DNA from: Joostella atrarenae | Lineage (GTDB): Bacteria > Bacteroidota > Bacteroidia > Flavobacteriales > Flavobacteriaceae | Assembly: GCF_021764745.1 (NCBI RefSeq) | Contig: NZ_JAETXX010000002.1 | Location: 186,001 to 250,000 of the forward strand | Direction of reading: 5' to 3' | DNA length: 64,000 nucleotides | Shown here: positions 51,778-61,860 of the stretch, piece by piece | Numbering within the stretch: the stretch's first letter is position 1 | Layout: each line of letters opens with the position of its first letter | Program-made: the position numbers and the translations under genes | Notes under the pieces: generated by a model | What the model saw: only the letters and a program-made list of their open reading frames with translations | What the model was told of the DNA's origin: nothing | The model's database searches: none

Positions 51778-51822
51778 CTGTCTTTAATATTGAATTATTA
51801 TGTTCTATATTTAATTTTTGGT

Positions 51823-52455
51823 TTAGCTATTTAAAAAGTTACCTAATAAACCTCCTAGGCCTCCTTTTTTCTTATTAGAACCTACAACCATGTCGGCAAC
51901 ATCGTCTAAAACACTTCCGTCACCGTCACTATCTATTAAAGAAGTAATTAAACTTTGGTTGTCTTGAGACTGACCTCCAAGCATACTTCCTAGTAGACTA
52001 CTCATATCATTAGAACCACTTACATTATTTTGTTTGGTTTCTTTTCCAAGATATCCCAATATTAATGGAGCAGCCATTTTTAGGATCTGACTAACAGTAC
52101 CTGCGTCTATTCCTGTTTTACTACTAAGAGTATTTTCAACTGAAGCCTCTTTTCCTCCGAGAAGGTGACCGAGAATTCCAGCTCCATCACTTATTACAGA
52201 ATCATCTACGCCACCATCAAAGAATCCTCCTAAGTTATCAAGAATACTTCCGTCATGTTTAGTATTTATAGCATTCATAAGTCCTTCTGCTCCTTCGGGA
52301 GTAGATGCGTTCTTTTTCATGGCTCCAGTAAGAAGGGGTAAAGCCATACTCAATAAGTTTGAAGTTTGACTTTCTGAAGTTCCAGATTGACTACTAATTC
52401 CTCCAATTATTTGACGACCCATTTCGCTATCTAATAAACTTGCTAATCCTGACAT
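51823..52455 (-). CDS. DUF937-domain protein
   Basis: A 210-residue protein rich in Gly, Ser and Leu, with a YidB/DUF937 pattern: MSGLASLLDSEMGRQIIGGISSQ, LLSMALPLLTGAMKKNA, GILGHLLGG and KMAAPLILGYLGKETK. It ends with an Asp-rich segment (DSDGDGSVLDDVADM) and GLGGLLGNFL. Function is unknown. It is 99 bases from serA on the same strand, with a hairpin between. Confidence 0.85.
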   Translation of the reverse strand: MSGLASLLDSEMGRQIIGGISSQSGTSESQTSNLLSMALPLLTGAMKKNASTPEGAEGLMNAINTKHDGSILDNLGGFFDGGVDDSVISDGAGILGHLLGGKEASVENTLSSKTGIDAGTVSQILKMAAPLILGYLGKETKQNNVSGSNDMSSLLGSMLGGQSQDNQSLITSLIDSDGDGSVLDDVADMVVGSNKKKGGLGGLLGNFLNS

Positions 52456-52500
52456 TTTTTATATTTGTTTTAAAGTTATAATTTCTTACAAGTTACAAAA

Positions 52501-52528
52501 AAAAGTTCTTCATTTCTGAAGAACTTTT
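52501..52528 (-). terminator. Intrinsic terminator after serA
   Basis: AAAAGTTCTTC (52501-52511) pairs with GAAGAACTTTT (52518-52528), with T-rich DNA on the minus-strand 3' side. Confidence 0.75.
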
Positions 52529-52554
52529 TTAAATGTATAGAAAATATAATCTTA

Positions 52555-53505
52555 TTACTTAAGCAATGCTGCAATTTGATCAGCTAATTCTACACCGATT
52601 CTATCTTGTGCTTCACTAGTTGCTGCACCAATATGCGGTGTAAGAGAAACGTTTGGATGCATAAGTACTTTTATTGCTGGAGTTGGTTCGTTTTCGAAAA
52701 CATCGATTCCAGCAAATGCTACTTTTTTACTATCCAAAGCGTTTATAAGTGCTACTTCATCAATAACACCACCACGGGCAGCATTAACAATACCAACACC
52801 ATCTTTCAATAATTCGAATTCTTTCTTACCAAGAACGTATTCTTTTTGTGCAGGAACGTGTAGCGTTATAAAGTCAGCTTGTTTAAGAAGCTCTTCTTTA
52901 GATATAGTTTTGATTTTGAAGTCTACTTTCTGACCATCAAAGAAATTAAGTCCAATAGTTACTTCATCCATAAAAGGATCAAAAACAACTACTTTCATAC
53001 CTACACCTAAGGCTATTTTGGCAGTTTCCTGACCAATTCTCCCGATTCCGATAATTCCTAGTGTTTTACCTCTTAATTCTACTCCAGAAGCATATGCTTT
53101 TTTAAGTTGACCAAATTTACTTTCTCCTTCTAAAGGCATATTTCTGTTAGAGTCATATAAAAAACGAACTCCACCGTATAAATGAGCAAAAACTAACTCT
53201 GCAACAGAAGCAGAAGATGCAGCAGGAGTATTGATAACATGCAGTCCTTTTTCTTTTGCATAGGCAACATCGATATTATCCATACCAACACCACCACGAC
53301 CAATAAGTTTTAGGGATGGACACGCATCAATTAATTCTTTACGTACTTTAGTGGCACTACGTACTAAAATAGCATCTATTTGGTTCTCGTTTATATAACT
53401 TTCAAGTTGTTCTTGAGCAACTTTTGTAGTGATGATATCAAAACCTTTGCTTTTTAAAGCGTCAATTCCACTTTGAGAAATACCATCGTTTGCTAATACT
53501 TTCAT
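52555..53505 (-). CDS. serA: D-3-phosphoglycerate dehydrogenase (short form)
   Basis: First enzyme of serine synthesis: 3-phosphoglycerate to 3-phosphohydroxypyruvate. The 316-residue product has GRGGVGMDNID, the NAD-binding GIIGIGRIGQETA (about 150-162), NAARGGVIDE and TPHIGAATSEAQ with the catalytic His. No C-terminal ACT domain is present, as in the short class. serC lies 64 bases upstream, so the pair forms a serine operon. Confidence 0.95.
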   Translation of the reverse strand: MKVLANDGISQSGIDALKSKGFDIITTKVAQEQLESYINENQIDAILVRSATKVRKELIDACPSLKLIGRGGVGMDNIDVAYAKEKGLHVINTPAASSASVAELVFAHLYGGVRFLYDSNRNMPLEGESKFGQLKKAYASGVELRGKTLGIIGIGRIGQETAKIALGVGMKVVVFDPFMDEVTIGLNFFDGQKVDFKIKTISKEELLKQADFITLHVPAQKEYVLGKKEFELLKDGVGIVNAARGGVIDEVALINALDSKKVAFAGIDVFENEPTPAIKVLMHPNVSLTPHIGAATSEAQDRIGVELADQIAALLK

Positions 53506-53569
53506 CTTATTTTATTTTTCAATTTGTGATAGATTCTAATCTATTATTCAATAGAAACCTATCTACTTT

Positions 53570-54634
53570 TTATACTTTTTTCTCTAATGCTTGCATAGTA
53601 TCTACAAGTACTTGTACGCTTTCAATAGGAAGCGCATTGTACATAGAAGCTCTATATCCACCAACGCTACGGTGTCCGTTTATACCATTAAGACCAGCTT
53701 CTTTTGCTAATGCATCAAAAGTTTCTTTATGTGCTTCGTCAACCAAATTAAAAGTAGCATTCATTGTAGAACGATCTTCTTCTTTAGCAAAACCTTTAAA
53801 CAACGGATTACGATCAATCTCGCCGTAGATTAATGCTGCCTTCGCATTATTACGCTTTTCGATTTCAGCAACACCACCTAAATCTTTTAACCATTGTAGC
53901 GTCAACATAGATACATAAACAGCAAAAACAGGAGGTGTGTTAAACATACTATCTTTTTCTGCATGTACACGGTAATCTAACATAGAAGGAATAGCTCTTT
54001 CTACATTTCCTAAAACAGACTCCTTAACAACAACCAATGTAGTTCCTGCTGGACCCATATTTTTCTGTGCACCCGCATAAATAATGTCGAATTTAGAAAA
54101 ATCTAATACACGAGAGAAGATATCTGAGCTCATATCGCAAACCAATGGAGCTTTTACTTCTGGGAATTCTTTTATTTGCGTTCCAAAAATAGTATTGTTG
54201 GATGTACAATGGAAATAATCAATATCCGAAGGAATCTCATATCCTTTTGGAATATAATTAAAGTTAGCGTCTTTTGAAGAAGCAACTTCTACAACTTCTC
54301 CGAACAATTTAGCTTCTTTTATTGCTTTAGAAGACCATGTTCCTGTGTTTAAGTATGCTGCTTTTTTATTTAATAGGTTGTAAGCTACGTTTAAAAATTG
54401 TGAGCTTGCTCCACCTTGTAAAAATAACGCTTTGTAGCCTTTATTTTGAAGTCCTAAATGCTCTAACGCTAATTCTTGCGCTTGATCCATTACAGCAATA
54501 AAATCTTTGCTACGATGAGAAATTTCTATTAGTGATAAATCTAAACCGTTAAAGTTAACAACGGCTTCTGAAGCTTTTTTTAATACCTCTTGAGGTAAAA
54601 TGCAGGGACCTGCACTAAAATTATGCTTTTTCAT
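53570..54634 (-). CDS. serC: Phosphoserine aminotransferase
   Basis: PLP enzyme making phosphoserine from phosphohydroxypyruvate and glutamate. The frame is open to 54736, but MKKHNFSAGPCILPQEVL at 54634 is the standard family start (354 residues). Motifs: SHRSKDF, QGGASSQF, AGAQKNMGPAG (PLP Lys), NTPPVFAVY and the C-terminal GGYRASMYNALP. It is the first gene of the serC-serA unit. Confidence 0.96.
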   Translation of the reverse strand: MKKHNFSAGPCILPQEVLKKASEAVVNFNGLDLSLIEISHRSKDFIAVMDQAQELALEHLGLQNKGYKALFLQGGASSQFLNVAYNLLNKKAAYLNTGTWSSKAIKEAKLFGEVVEVASSKDANFNYIPKGYEIPSDIDYFHCTSNNTIFGTQIKEFPEVKAPLVCDMSSDIFSRVLDFSKFDIIYAGAQKNMGPAGTTLVVVKESVLGNVERAIPSMLDYRVHAEKDSMFNTPPVFAVYVSMLTLQWLKDLGGVAEIEKRNNAKAALIYGEIDRNPLFKGFAKEEDRSTMNATFNLVDEAHKETFDALAKEAGLNGINGHRSVGGYRASMYNALPIESVQVLVDTMQALEKKV

Positions 54635-54899
54635 AAAAATAGTTAGTTGTGTTTTATGTTTACAAATTTCCAAATTTCTTATAGAAATACTGTTATCAAA
54701 AGTATAATAATTTTGTTGAAATGCTAACAAAAACAAAGGAGTTGTTAAATACTCATTGTTGTATTTGTTAAATACTTACCAAGTTGACACGTGTTTAGAA
54801 ATAAACATATATTTATTTTGCTTTTAGATATGGAAAAAAAGCAAAATATTAAGAAGATTATATATTGATAATATTATTTAGATCACTACAAATAGGGAG

Positions 54900-55961
54900 T
54901 TAAAGCTTTAATAAAAACTTAATCGTATCTACTCCATCTGCATAATCCCAAAGTTGAGGATACTGTGTTTGTCCAAAATCAACTTCATTATCAAAAAGTC
55001 CGTCGGCAACTATACATTGAATTTTTTCTTCTTCAGCATTTAGCTTTTTCTTTAAAGCATCTGTAGTTTCATATTTTTCATAAAATACGGTAGCAATAGG
55101 AGAAGCATAATTTTCGTCTTCCTTCAGCATTAAAAAACCATTATCTAAAAGCTTATAGAGGCTCATTAGGTAAACAGCTTTGTTATAATCGTAATTGTTT
55201 GCATATTTATGTTCGTGGATAATATCTCCATAGCTAAAAATAGCATTGAAAAAATCATCAAAATTATAATCTTGAGGAACATAAAGTTTAGAAACACTTC
55301 TGCAACCAAGTCCATAATAGGTAAAAATATCTTTTCCGAGTGATTTTAATTGTTCTGGAGATTCATTTCCAGTTAGAACAGCAACAGAATTTCTATTTTT
55401 ACGGATTATATTAGGTTTGCTTCCAAAGTAATATTCAAAATAACGAGCAGTGTTATCGCTTCCTGTCGCTATTACAGCATCAAAACCTTCCATTTTTTCA
55501 TCAGTAAAGGTTATTTTCCCTTTAAAACTAGGTTCTATATGTTCTAGATATTTTGATAAATAGGGGAGTAGATGCTTATCATTTTTAGACTGTTTTATTA
55601 ACACATGGTGTCCTGTAATTAATACAGATATAAAATCATGAAAACCCACTAATGGAATATTACCAGCCATTATAATAGCTACTTTTTTTGGAGACACTTC
55701 ATCTATAAGATAACCTGAAAGCCATTTTTTTATGTTAGAAGTAGTCAAAGCATCAGCCCAACTTTGTAGTGAAAACTGTAGATTCTCTTTTGTAAACCAA
55801 TTATTATGTTCTTGTGCTAGTTTCATTTGATGTTTAAATCCGTCGATAAATTCGGATTCTATCTCATTAGCTTTAACTTCATTCTCTTCATTAGAGGTAA
55901 ATTGAGCTATAAAAGCACCAAGTTTAACAAAAGCAGTAATTCTGTTGTGAATGTCACTCAT
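54900..55961 (-). CDS. Acyl-CoA reductase, LuxC-like
   Basis: A 353-residue protein with a LuxC/aldehyde-dehydrogenase-like fold: VAIIMAGNIPLVGFHDFISVLITGH (about 93-117), IKQSKNDK, FDAVIATGSDNTARYF, and YYGLGCRSVSKLYVP carrying a probable catalytic Cys. LuxC-type enzymes reduce acyl groups to aldehydes with NADPH. There is no lux operon here. It diverges from a ferredoxin gene 183 bases away, a pairing I have seen in other flavobacteria. Confidence 0.87.
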   Translation of the reverse strand: MSDIHNRITAFVKLGAFIAQFTSNEENEVKANEIESEFIDGFKHQMKLAQEHNNWFTKENLQFSLQSWADALTTSNIKKWLSGYLIDEVSPKKVAIIMAGNIPLVGFHDFISVLITGHHVLIKQSKNDKHLLPYLSKYLEHIEPSFKGKITFTDEKMEGFDAVIATGSDNTARYFEYYFGSKPNIIRKNRNSVAVLTGNESPEQLKSLGKDIFTYYGLGCRSVSKLYVPQDYNFDDFFNAIFSYGDIIHEHKYANNYDYNKAVYLMSLYKLLDNGFLMLKEDENYASPIATVFYEKYETTDALKKKLNAEEEKIQCIVADGLFDNEVDFGQTQYPQLWDYADGVDTIKFLLKL

Positions 55962-56144
55962 TATATTTGGTTAAGATTTTGTTTGTCTTTATTTTTGACA
56001 TGGCAAATTTACACAATAGAACTGAGGAGTAGTTTTATTCTTTCTAAATTTATTTAAAATGAAAGGAAAAATATATAAATACGACCTCATAGAAAGTGCT
56101 TAACTTTGCAACTAGTGCAATTTTAATAATGAAAAAGAAGAGTT

Positions 56145-56498
56145 ATGGCTATTATAATTACTGATGAATGTATTAATTGTGGCGCTTGTGAGCCAGAATG
56201 TCCAAATACAGCAATATATGAAGGAGCAGACGATTGGAGATATAGTGATGGTACTTCGCTTAATGGAGATGTAGTTCTTCCTGATGGAAAAGCTGTGAAT
56301 GCAGATGATGCTCAAGATCCAGTAAGTGACGAAATATATTATATCGTTCCAGATAAATGTACTGAGTGTAAAGGTTTCCATGAGGAACCTCAATGTGCTG
56401 CGGTATGTCCTGTTGATTGTTGTGTACCAGATGACGATCATGTAGAAAGCGAAGAAGTATTATTAGGGAAGCAAAAATTTATGCATCCAGAAGACTAA
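56145..56498 (+). CDS. 4Fe-4S dicluster ferredoxin
   Basis: A 117-residue electron carrier with cluster 1 Cys at 9, 12, 15 and 19 ([12 protein letters not shown]) and cluster 2 in [22 protein letters not shown]. The long insertion in the second motif (K-G-F-H-E-E-P-Q) marks the YfhL/FdxA-like group. It diverges from the LuxC-like reductase and ends before a strong bidirectional terminator. Confidence 0.94.
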   Translation: MAIIITDECINCGACEPECPNTAIYEGADDWRYSDGTSLNGDVVLPDGKAVNADDAQDPVSDEIYYIVPDKCTECKGFHEEPQCAAVCPVDCCVPDDDHVESEEVLLGKQKFMHPED

Positions 56499-56522
56499 CA
56501 AAACGGTTAGTTTAAACAATAA

Positions 56523-56556
56523 AAAAAGGGATTCAATAAAATTGAATCCCTTTCTG
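56523..56556. terminator. Bidirectional intrinsic terminator
   Basis: AAAGGGATTCAAT pairs with ATTGAATCCCTTT between convergent genes ending at 56498 and 56576; A and T tracts lie on both sides. Confidence 0.85.
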
Positions 56557-56575
56557 TTTATAAATAGGTTCTTAA

Positions 56576-57094
56576 TTATTGTTTTGTATAAACACGCTTA
56601 ATAATTTTATTTTCGTCTTTATTAAAGTATTCAATTACAAAATCTCCATTCTTGTCAAAATATCCAACACCGTTTCCGTTGTTTGTAGTTACTTTATATT
56701 GATCATCTGCCGTGTTAGAAATAACAGCTGTTAGATTTTCATCATCAGAATTTATTGTAAATCCATCTGTTTCTGGAGAAAATTCACAAGTAGTGCCATT
56801 ACACATATAAGTACTTACCGAATCTAATGTAACATCTCCACTAACTACAGTTTCCTTTTTTGTAACCTTCATTGGAGATGCGGCTCTACTTTGATCAATT
56901 TTATTTTGATCTTCTTCACTTAATTCAATATTCTGTTCTTGTCTAACTTGAACTTGTTCTTTTAGCTCTTGTTCTCCTTTATTAGTTTTTACTTTAGTGG
57001 TCTTAGTAATTGTTTCTTCTAATACTTCTTTATTTTGAGCAAAAGCAAATGTAGTTGTCAAAATAAACGCTGATAACATTATTAATTTTTTCAT
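56576..57094 (-). CDS. Secreted protein of unknown function
   Basis: A 172-residue protein with a signal peptide (about 1-19, MKKLIMLSAFILTTTFAFA). The mature part is charged (KTNKGEQELKEQVQVRQEQN) and then beta-rich, with one disulfide-capable pair (MCNGTTCEF) and a C-terminal YFDKNGDFVIEYFNKDENK. No family recognised. It is located between the ferredoxin and dnaK. Confidence 0.78.
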   Translation of the reverse strand: MKKLIMLSAFILTTTFAFAQNKEVLEETITKTTKVKTNKGEQELKEQVQVRQEQNIELSEEDQNKIDQSRAASPMKVTKKETVVSGDVTLDSVSTYMCNGTTCEFSPETDGFTINSDDENLTAVISNTADDQYKVTTNNGNGVGYFDKNGDFVIEYFNKDENKIIKRVYTKQ

Positions 57095-57208
57095 GTCTTT
57101 TTTTGTTTTGATTATACATTAATATACGTCTTAATGCTTGCTCAGGATGTTAACAGACTACTAAGAAGTAATAAGAAACTGTTAATGATTCAGTTTTTTC
57201 GTTCATAT

Positions 57209-57223
57209 ATGACACTTTGTCAT
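57209..57223. promoter_or_regulatory. Dyad ATGACA-CTT-TGTCAT upstream of dnaK
   Basis: A perfect six-base inverted repeat with a three-base spacer, about 80 bases before the dnaK start, in the divergent space between dnaK and a secreted-protein gene. It is not the CIRCE element of HrcA. It may be an operator or part of a stress promoter. Confidence 0.4.
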
Positions 57224-57303
57224 TTTTATTTTCATGGCATAATGATTGACTTTTACAAAGCGAATAAAAAAATTGATTTTTCAAACACTATAAAAACATA
57301 AAC

Positions 57304-59220
57304 ATGAGTAAAATTATTGGAATTGACTTAGGTACTACCAACTCTTGTGTTTCCGTAATGGAAGGGAACGAGCCAGTTGTAATACCTAATGCTGAAGGAA
57401 AAAGAACAACCCCTTCTGTAATTGCTTTTGTTGAAGGCGGTGAAATTAAAGTAGGGGATCCTGCCAAGCGTCAAGCAGTAACAAACCCAAATAAAACGAT
57501 TTATTCTATTAAGCGTTTTATGGGGAATAAATTTTCTGAGTCTGAAAAAGAAGCAGGAAGAGTACCATATAAAGTAGTAAAAGGCGATAACGATACACCA
57601 AGAGTAGATATTGATGGTCGTTTATATACACCTCAAGAATTATCAGCTATGATTCTTCAGAAAATGAAGAAAACTGCTGAAGATTATTTAGGACAAGATG
57701 TAACTAGAGCGGTAATTACTGTTCCTGCTTACTTCAACGATTCTCAGCGTCAAGCTACAAAAGAAGCTGGTGAGATTTCTGGATTAAAAGTAGAAAGAAT
57801 TATCAATGAGCCTACTGCAGCAGCATTAGCATATGGATTAGATAAAAAAGGAGAAGATCAAAAAATCGTTGTTTTTGACTTTGGAGGAGGAACACATGAT
57901 GTTTCTATCTTAGAGTTAGGAGATGGAGTTTTTGAAGTATTGGCTACAGATGGAGATACACATTTAGGTGGTGATGATGTTGATGAAAAAATAATCGACT
58001 GGTTAGCTGATGAGTTTAAAGCAGATGAAGACATCGATTTAAGAAAAGATTCTATCGCTCTTCAACGTTTAAAAGAAGCTGCAGAGAAAGCTAAGATTGA
58101 ATTATCTTCTGCAAATCAAACAGAAATCAACTTACCATATGTTACCGCTACAGCAAGTGGACCTAAGCACTTGGTAAAAACACTTTCTAAATCTAAATTT
58201 GAGCAATTAATTGCAGATTTAGTAGAGCGTACAATCAAGCCTTGTGAAAAAGCATTGAAAGGTGCAGGTCTTTCTAAGAGCGATATTGACGAAGTAATTT
58301 TAGTTGGAGGATCTACAAGAATCCCTGCAGTACAAGAAGCTGTTGAGAAATTCTTTGGTAAGAAACCATCTAAAGGAGTTAACCCAGACGAGGTAGTTGC
58401 TGTTGGAGCTGCAATTCAAGGTGGAGTACTTACAGGAGATGTAAAAGATGTATTATTATTAGACGTTACACCACTTTCTTTAGGTATTGAAACTATGGGT
58501 GGCGTAATGACAAAATTAATTGAAGCGAATACAACGATTCCTTCTAAGAAGTCACAAGTATTTTCTACAGCTGCAGATAATCAGCCTTCAGTAGAAATCC
58601 ATGTTCTTCAAGGGGAAAGACCAATGGCTGTTGATAATAAGACAATCGGACGTTTTCACTTAGATGGAATTCCACCAGCACAGAGAGGTGTTCCACAAAT
58701 TGAAGTTACTTTTGATATTGATGCAAACGGGATTATAAACGTTTCAGCAAAAGATAAAGGAACTAATAAAGAGCAGAACATTCGTATTGAAGCTTCTTCA
58801 GGATTAACAGATGAGGAAATCCAAAAAATGAAGCAAGAAGCAGAGGCAAATGCTGATGCTGATAATAAAGCCAAAGAAAAAGTAGATAAGCTTAATGAAG
58901 CTGATGGAATGATTTTCCAGACAGAAAAGCAATTGAAAGAATTTGGTGAGAAGTTACCTGCTGAAAAGAAACAGCCTATTGAAGATGCTTTAGAAGAATT
59001 GAAAAAAGCATACGAAACTAAAGAAGTTGAAACAATTCAACCAGCTTTAGATAAAATCAATGAGGCTTGGAAAGTTGCTTCTGAAGAGATGTATAAAGCG
59101 CAAGCTGAAGCTCAACAAGGAGGAGCACCTGGAGGTGATGCACAAGATAGTGCAAATGCTGAAGGTCAAGCAAAAGAAGGTGATGATGTACAAGATGTAG
59201 ATTTCGAAGAAGTTAAATAA
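57304..59220 (+). CDS. dnaK: Molecular chaperone DnaK (Hsp70)
   Basis: An ATP-driven chaperone. The 638-residue product begins [21 protein letters not shown] and has [38 protein letters not shown] and [10 protein letters not shown] in the nucleotide-binding domain. The substrate domain has the [14 protein letters not shown] linker. The C-terminal tail is disordered, Gly/Ala-rich, and ends [11 protein letters not shown], close to the usual EEVK end. It is monocistronic, with no grpE or dnaJ adjacent, and is followed by a strong terminator. Confidence 0.98.
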   Translation: MSKIIGIDLGTTNSCVSVMEGNEPVVIPNAEGKRTTPSVIAFVEGGEIKVGDPAKRQAVTNPNKTIYSIKRFMGNKFSESEKEAGRVPYKVVKGDNDTPRVDIDGRLYTPQELSAMILQKMKKTAEDYLGQDVTRAVITVPAYFNDSQRQATKEAGEISGLKVERIINEPTAAALAYGLDKKGEDQKIVVFDFGGGTHDVSILELGDGVFEVLATDGDTHLGGDDVDEKIIDWLADEFKADEDIDLRKDSIALQRLKEAAEKAKIELSSANQTEINLPYVTATASGPKHLVKTLSKSKFEQLIADLVERTIKPCEKALKGAGLSKSDIDEVILVGGSTRIPAVQEAVEKFFGKKPSKGVNPDEVVAVGAAIQGGVLTGDVKDVLLLDVTPLSLGIETMGGVMTKLIEANTTIPSKKSQVFSTAADNQPSVEIHVLQGERPMAVDNKTIGRFHLDGIPPAQRGVPQIEVTFDIDANGIINVSAKDKGTNKEQNIRIEASSGLTDEEIQKMKQEAEANADADNKAKEKVDKLNEADGMIFQTEKQLKEFGEKLPAEKKQPIEDALEELKKAYETKEVETIQPALDKINEAWKVASEEMYKAQAEAQQGGAPGGDAQDSANAEGQAKEGDDVQDVDFEEVK

Positions 59221-59239
59221 TTCGGAATATCACTATAAC

Positions 59240-59278
59240 CAAAAAAGCCCCAAGATTTAAATCTTGGGGCTTTTTTAT
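59240..59278 (+). terminator. Intrinsic terminator after dnaK
   Basis: AAAAGCCCCAAGATTT pairs with AAATCTTGGGGCTTTT and ends in a T-run; also usable by the minus-strand small ORF at 59289. Confidence 0.88.
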
Positions 59279-59288
59279 TGGTAAAATT

Positions 59289-59384
59289 TTACTTTGAGAC
59301 TGTTTTGTAGATTTCGATAAATAAAAATATAATAAAACCTAAAATTGCAGAGTAATAACCAATCATGATTAACAAATCATCCAT
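59289..59384 (-). CDS. 31-residue single-helix membrane peptide
   Basis: ATG complementary to 59382-59384. The sequence begins MDDLLIMIGYYSAILGFIIF, contains one membrane helix and ends IYKTVSK. It has the same plan as the ORF at 59491 (acidic start, I-G, one helix, basic tail). It lies between the dnaK terminator and recQ in a stretch with no other gene. Two similar frames in tandem make a real gene more likely than chance. Confidence 0.5.
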   Translation of the reverse strand: MDDLLIMIGYYSAILGFIIFLFIEIYKTVSK

Positions 59385-59490
59385 AACTCAGTACATTTAT
59401 ATTCTAAAACGAAATTATGTAAAGCATATTATGTAATTGTTAATTATAATACACTAATTTATTGTATTGTAGTAACGTGTTATTGTGTAA

Positions 59491-59607
59491 TTATAGATTT
59501 TTATTATGCTTCAAAATATAAACACCAATTTCTTTAATTAGTAAAATTATAATTCCTAAAACAGCTGCTAACTTACCTATCTGTATTAATAAAATGTCAG
59601 ATTCCAT
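59491..59607 (-). CDS. 38-residue single-helix membrane peptide
   Basis: ATG complementary to 59605-59607. It begins MESDILLIQIGKLAAVLGII, continues LLIKEIGVYILK and ends HNKNL. It has one membrane helix and is similar in plan to the neighbour at 59289, sharing G-x4-LG-I-I, the helix and E-I. Role unknown. The two lie 106 bases apart and are perhaps paralogues. Confidence 0.5.
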   Translation of the reverse strand: MESDILLIQIGKLAAVLGIIILLIKEIGVYILKHNKNL

Positions 59608-59697
59608 ATCTATTCTTTGTTTTAACATTGCAATTATATGATGATAGATACGTGGAAAGGTTGCCTCTTAGATTTGGTTTTAAATTAACTTTAACAA

Positions 59698-61809
59698 TTA
59701 TACTTTTTCTTTATTTTCTAAGATGTTGAGACATAGTCGGATAGTCCAATAGTCGATTGCCTCTTCAAAATATTCAAAGTATGTTTTTAACTGAGCTGGG
59801 TCGTCTAAAGTAACTTTTGCTTTTTTTACAGCCTCTAGGTCGCTTGCGTTTACGAAATCCATTAAGTCTACATCTTTCCCGTCATCATTTAGTTTTACCA
59901 AATGAGAATATATAGTTGTAAGACTGAGTTTTCTTTTTTCAGCAATCTCAGCTACAGATAGACCTTCTTTATATAAAGAGTATGTTTCTAAATGAGTTTT
60001 TCCTTTTTTAGCTCCTTTTTTTGAAGCTTTATCTTTGTTAAAAGCAATAATTTTTTTTATGAATTGATATCCATAATTTTCCATTTTTCTCCTTCCAACA
60101 CCATTTATTCTCATAAAATCATCATCAGTAACAGGACGTTCTATTTCGATTTCTTTTAAGGTAGCGTCATTAAAGATTAAATATGCAGGGATGTCTTCTT
60201 CTCTAGAGATTTCTAAACGTAATTGTCTTAAACGCTCAAAGAGACTGTCTTTTACTTTTTTCTGCTTTGTAGCAGCAGTCTTCTCTGGAGTTATATTTTC
60301 TTGTGGTTTTGTAAGTGCTACTTTTTTATGATTAAATAACACTTCTTTAGCTTGTTGCGTAAGCTTTAAAACATTTTTCTGATGAAATGCTATTTCTAAG
60401 TACCCTAAATTTATCATCTGCACCAAATAATACTGCCAATCTTTCCAAGACACATCAGTAGCAATACCATAGGTTTTCAGGTTTTGATATCCATTTTCTA
60501 TTACATGTTGATTATGAGATCCTCTTAAAACATCGATAATTACACCAATATTTTCTTGCTCTTTTAATCGCGCTACACAAGACAGTGCTTTCTGTGCTAA
60601 AATAGTTCCATCAAAAAACTGAGGAGGGTTTTTACAGACATCACAATTCCCACAATCCTTTTCTATATATTCTCCAAAATAGCTAAGGAGTATTTTTCTT
60701 CTACAGGATAGCGCATCCGCATATTGCTTCATGCGCTCCAGTTTTGCTAATTGAACCTCACTATTACCTGCGCCATCAGCAAATTTTTGTAGTTGTACAA
60801 CATCGGCATAACTATGAAATAATATTGTATTAGATGGCAATCCATCTCTTCCTGCTCGCCCAATTTCTTGATAATAGCCTTCAATATTTTTTGGTAAGTT
60901 ATAATGGATTACCCAACGTACATTAGATTTATCTATTCCCATTCCAAAAGCAATTGTAGCACATACAATTTGGATTCTATCATTGATAAAATCCTCCTGA
61001 ATCTTAGATCGATCTTCATGGTTTTTTCCTGCGTGGTATGCTTCAGCATTAAATCCAGCTTGTTGTAATTTTTCTGAAATAGATTCCGTTGTTTTTCTAC
61101 TTAAACAGTAGATAATACCACTTTCTTCAGGGCGTTTCTTCAGAAATTGAATAATTTGTTTTATTCGTTCATTTCCTGGACGTACTTCAAGACTTAGATT
61201 TTTTCGATCAAAAGAAGCAACAAATTTCTTAGCATTCGGAATATTTAGCTGTGTAGCAATATCCTCTCTTGTTGCTTTATCTGCAGTTGCAGTAAGTGCA
61301 ATGAGTGGTGTTTTAGGAAATCTATTTTTAAGATATCCTAATTGTGTGTATGCAGGTCGGAAATCATGACCCCAAGAGGAAATACAATGCGCTTCATCTA
61401 CAGCAATTAAACTAATCTCGACTGTGCTAAAAATGTTTTCGAGATAAGAAAGGCTTTCAGGAGCAACATAAAGAAGCTTTACTTTTCCACTTTCAATATC
61501 TTTAAAAATTGTTTGCTGTTCTTCTGCAGTCTGACTACTGTTAAGAAAGCAAGCAGGAATACCATTTACATTAAGTCCGTCAACCTGATCTTTCATTAAG
61601 GCTATAAGCGGAGAAATAACAACGGTAAGTCCCTCTTGTAATAATGCAGGTAACTGATAACAAATAGATTTACCGCCACCGGTAGGCATAATAACCAAGC
61701 AGTCATCTCCATTGAGAACAGTATCTATAATCTCCTTTTGAAGGGGTCTAAACGTATCGTAACCAAAATATTCTTTTAGTGTACTAAAAATGGTAGTTTC
61801 TTTAATCAT
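59698..61809 (-). CDS. recQ: RecQ-family ATP-dependent DNA helicase
   Basis: A 3'-5' helicase in recombination and repair. The ATG at 61807-61809 (MIKETTIFSTLKEYFGYDTFRPLQ) is preferred over the frame start at 61833, giving 703 residues. Motifs: Walker A PTGGGKS (42-48), VDEAHCISSWGHDFRP, ATADKATR, QEIGRAGRDG, the zinc site CRRKILLSYFGEYIEKDC...C..C, an HRDC-like region (GVGRRKMENYG), and a C-terminal helix-turn-helix (VAEIAEKRKLSLTTIYSHL). Confidence 0.96.
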   Translation of the reverse strand: MIKETTIFSTLKEYFGYDTFRPLQKEIIDTVLNGDDCLVIMPTGGGKSICYQLPALLQEGLTVVISPLIALMKDQVDGLNVNGIPACFLNSSQTAEEQQTIFKDIESGKVKLLYVAPESLSYLENIFSTVEISLIAVDEAHCISSWGHDFRPAYTQLGYLKNRFPKTPLIALTATADKATREDIATQLNIPNAKKFVASFDRKNLSLEVRPGNERIKQIIQFLKKRPEESGIIYCLSRKTTESISEKLQQAGFNAEAYHAGKNHEDRSKIQEDFINDRIQIVCATIAFGMGIDKSNVRWVIHYNLPKNIEGYYQEIGRAGRDGLPSNTILFHSYADVVQLQKFADGAGNSEVQLAKLERMKQYADALSCRRKILLSYFGEYIEKDCGNCDVCKNPPQFFDGTILAQKALSCVARLKEQENIGVIIDVLRGSHNQHVIENGYQNLKTYGIATDVSWKDWQYYLVQMINLGYLEIAFHQKNVLKLTQQAKEVLFNHKKVALTKPQENITPEKTAATKQKKVKDSLFERLRQLRLEISREEDIPAYLIFNDATLKEIEIERPVTDDDFMRINGVGRRKMENYGYQFIKKIIAFNKDKASKKGAKKGKTHLETYSLYKEGLSVAEIAEKRKLSLTTIYSHLVKLNDDGKDVDLMDFVNASDLEAVKKAKVTLDDPAQLKTYFEYFEEAIDYWTIRLCLNILENKEKV

Positions 61810-61860
61810 GATTTGCAAAGTAACAGAATACAAATCACTGTTGAAATTTAATTGTATTTT

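Noticed and set aside
54740-54899. Possible tRNA or regulatory RNA between serC and the acyl-CoA reductase
   Set aside because: No cloverleaf, T-loop or riboswitch core found; AT-rich spacer only.
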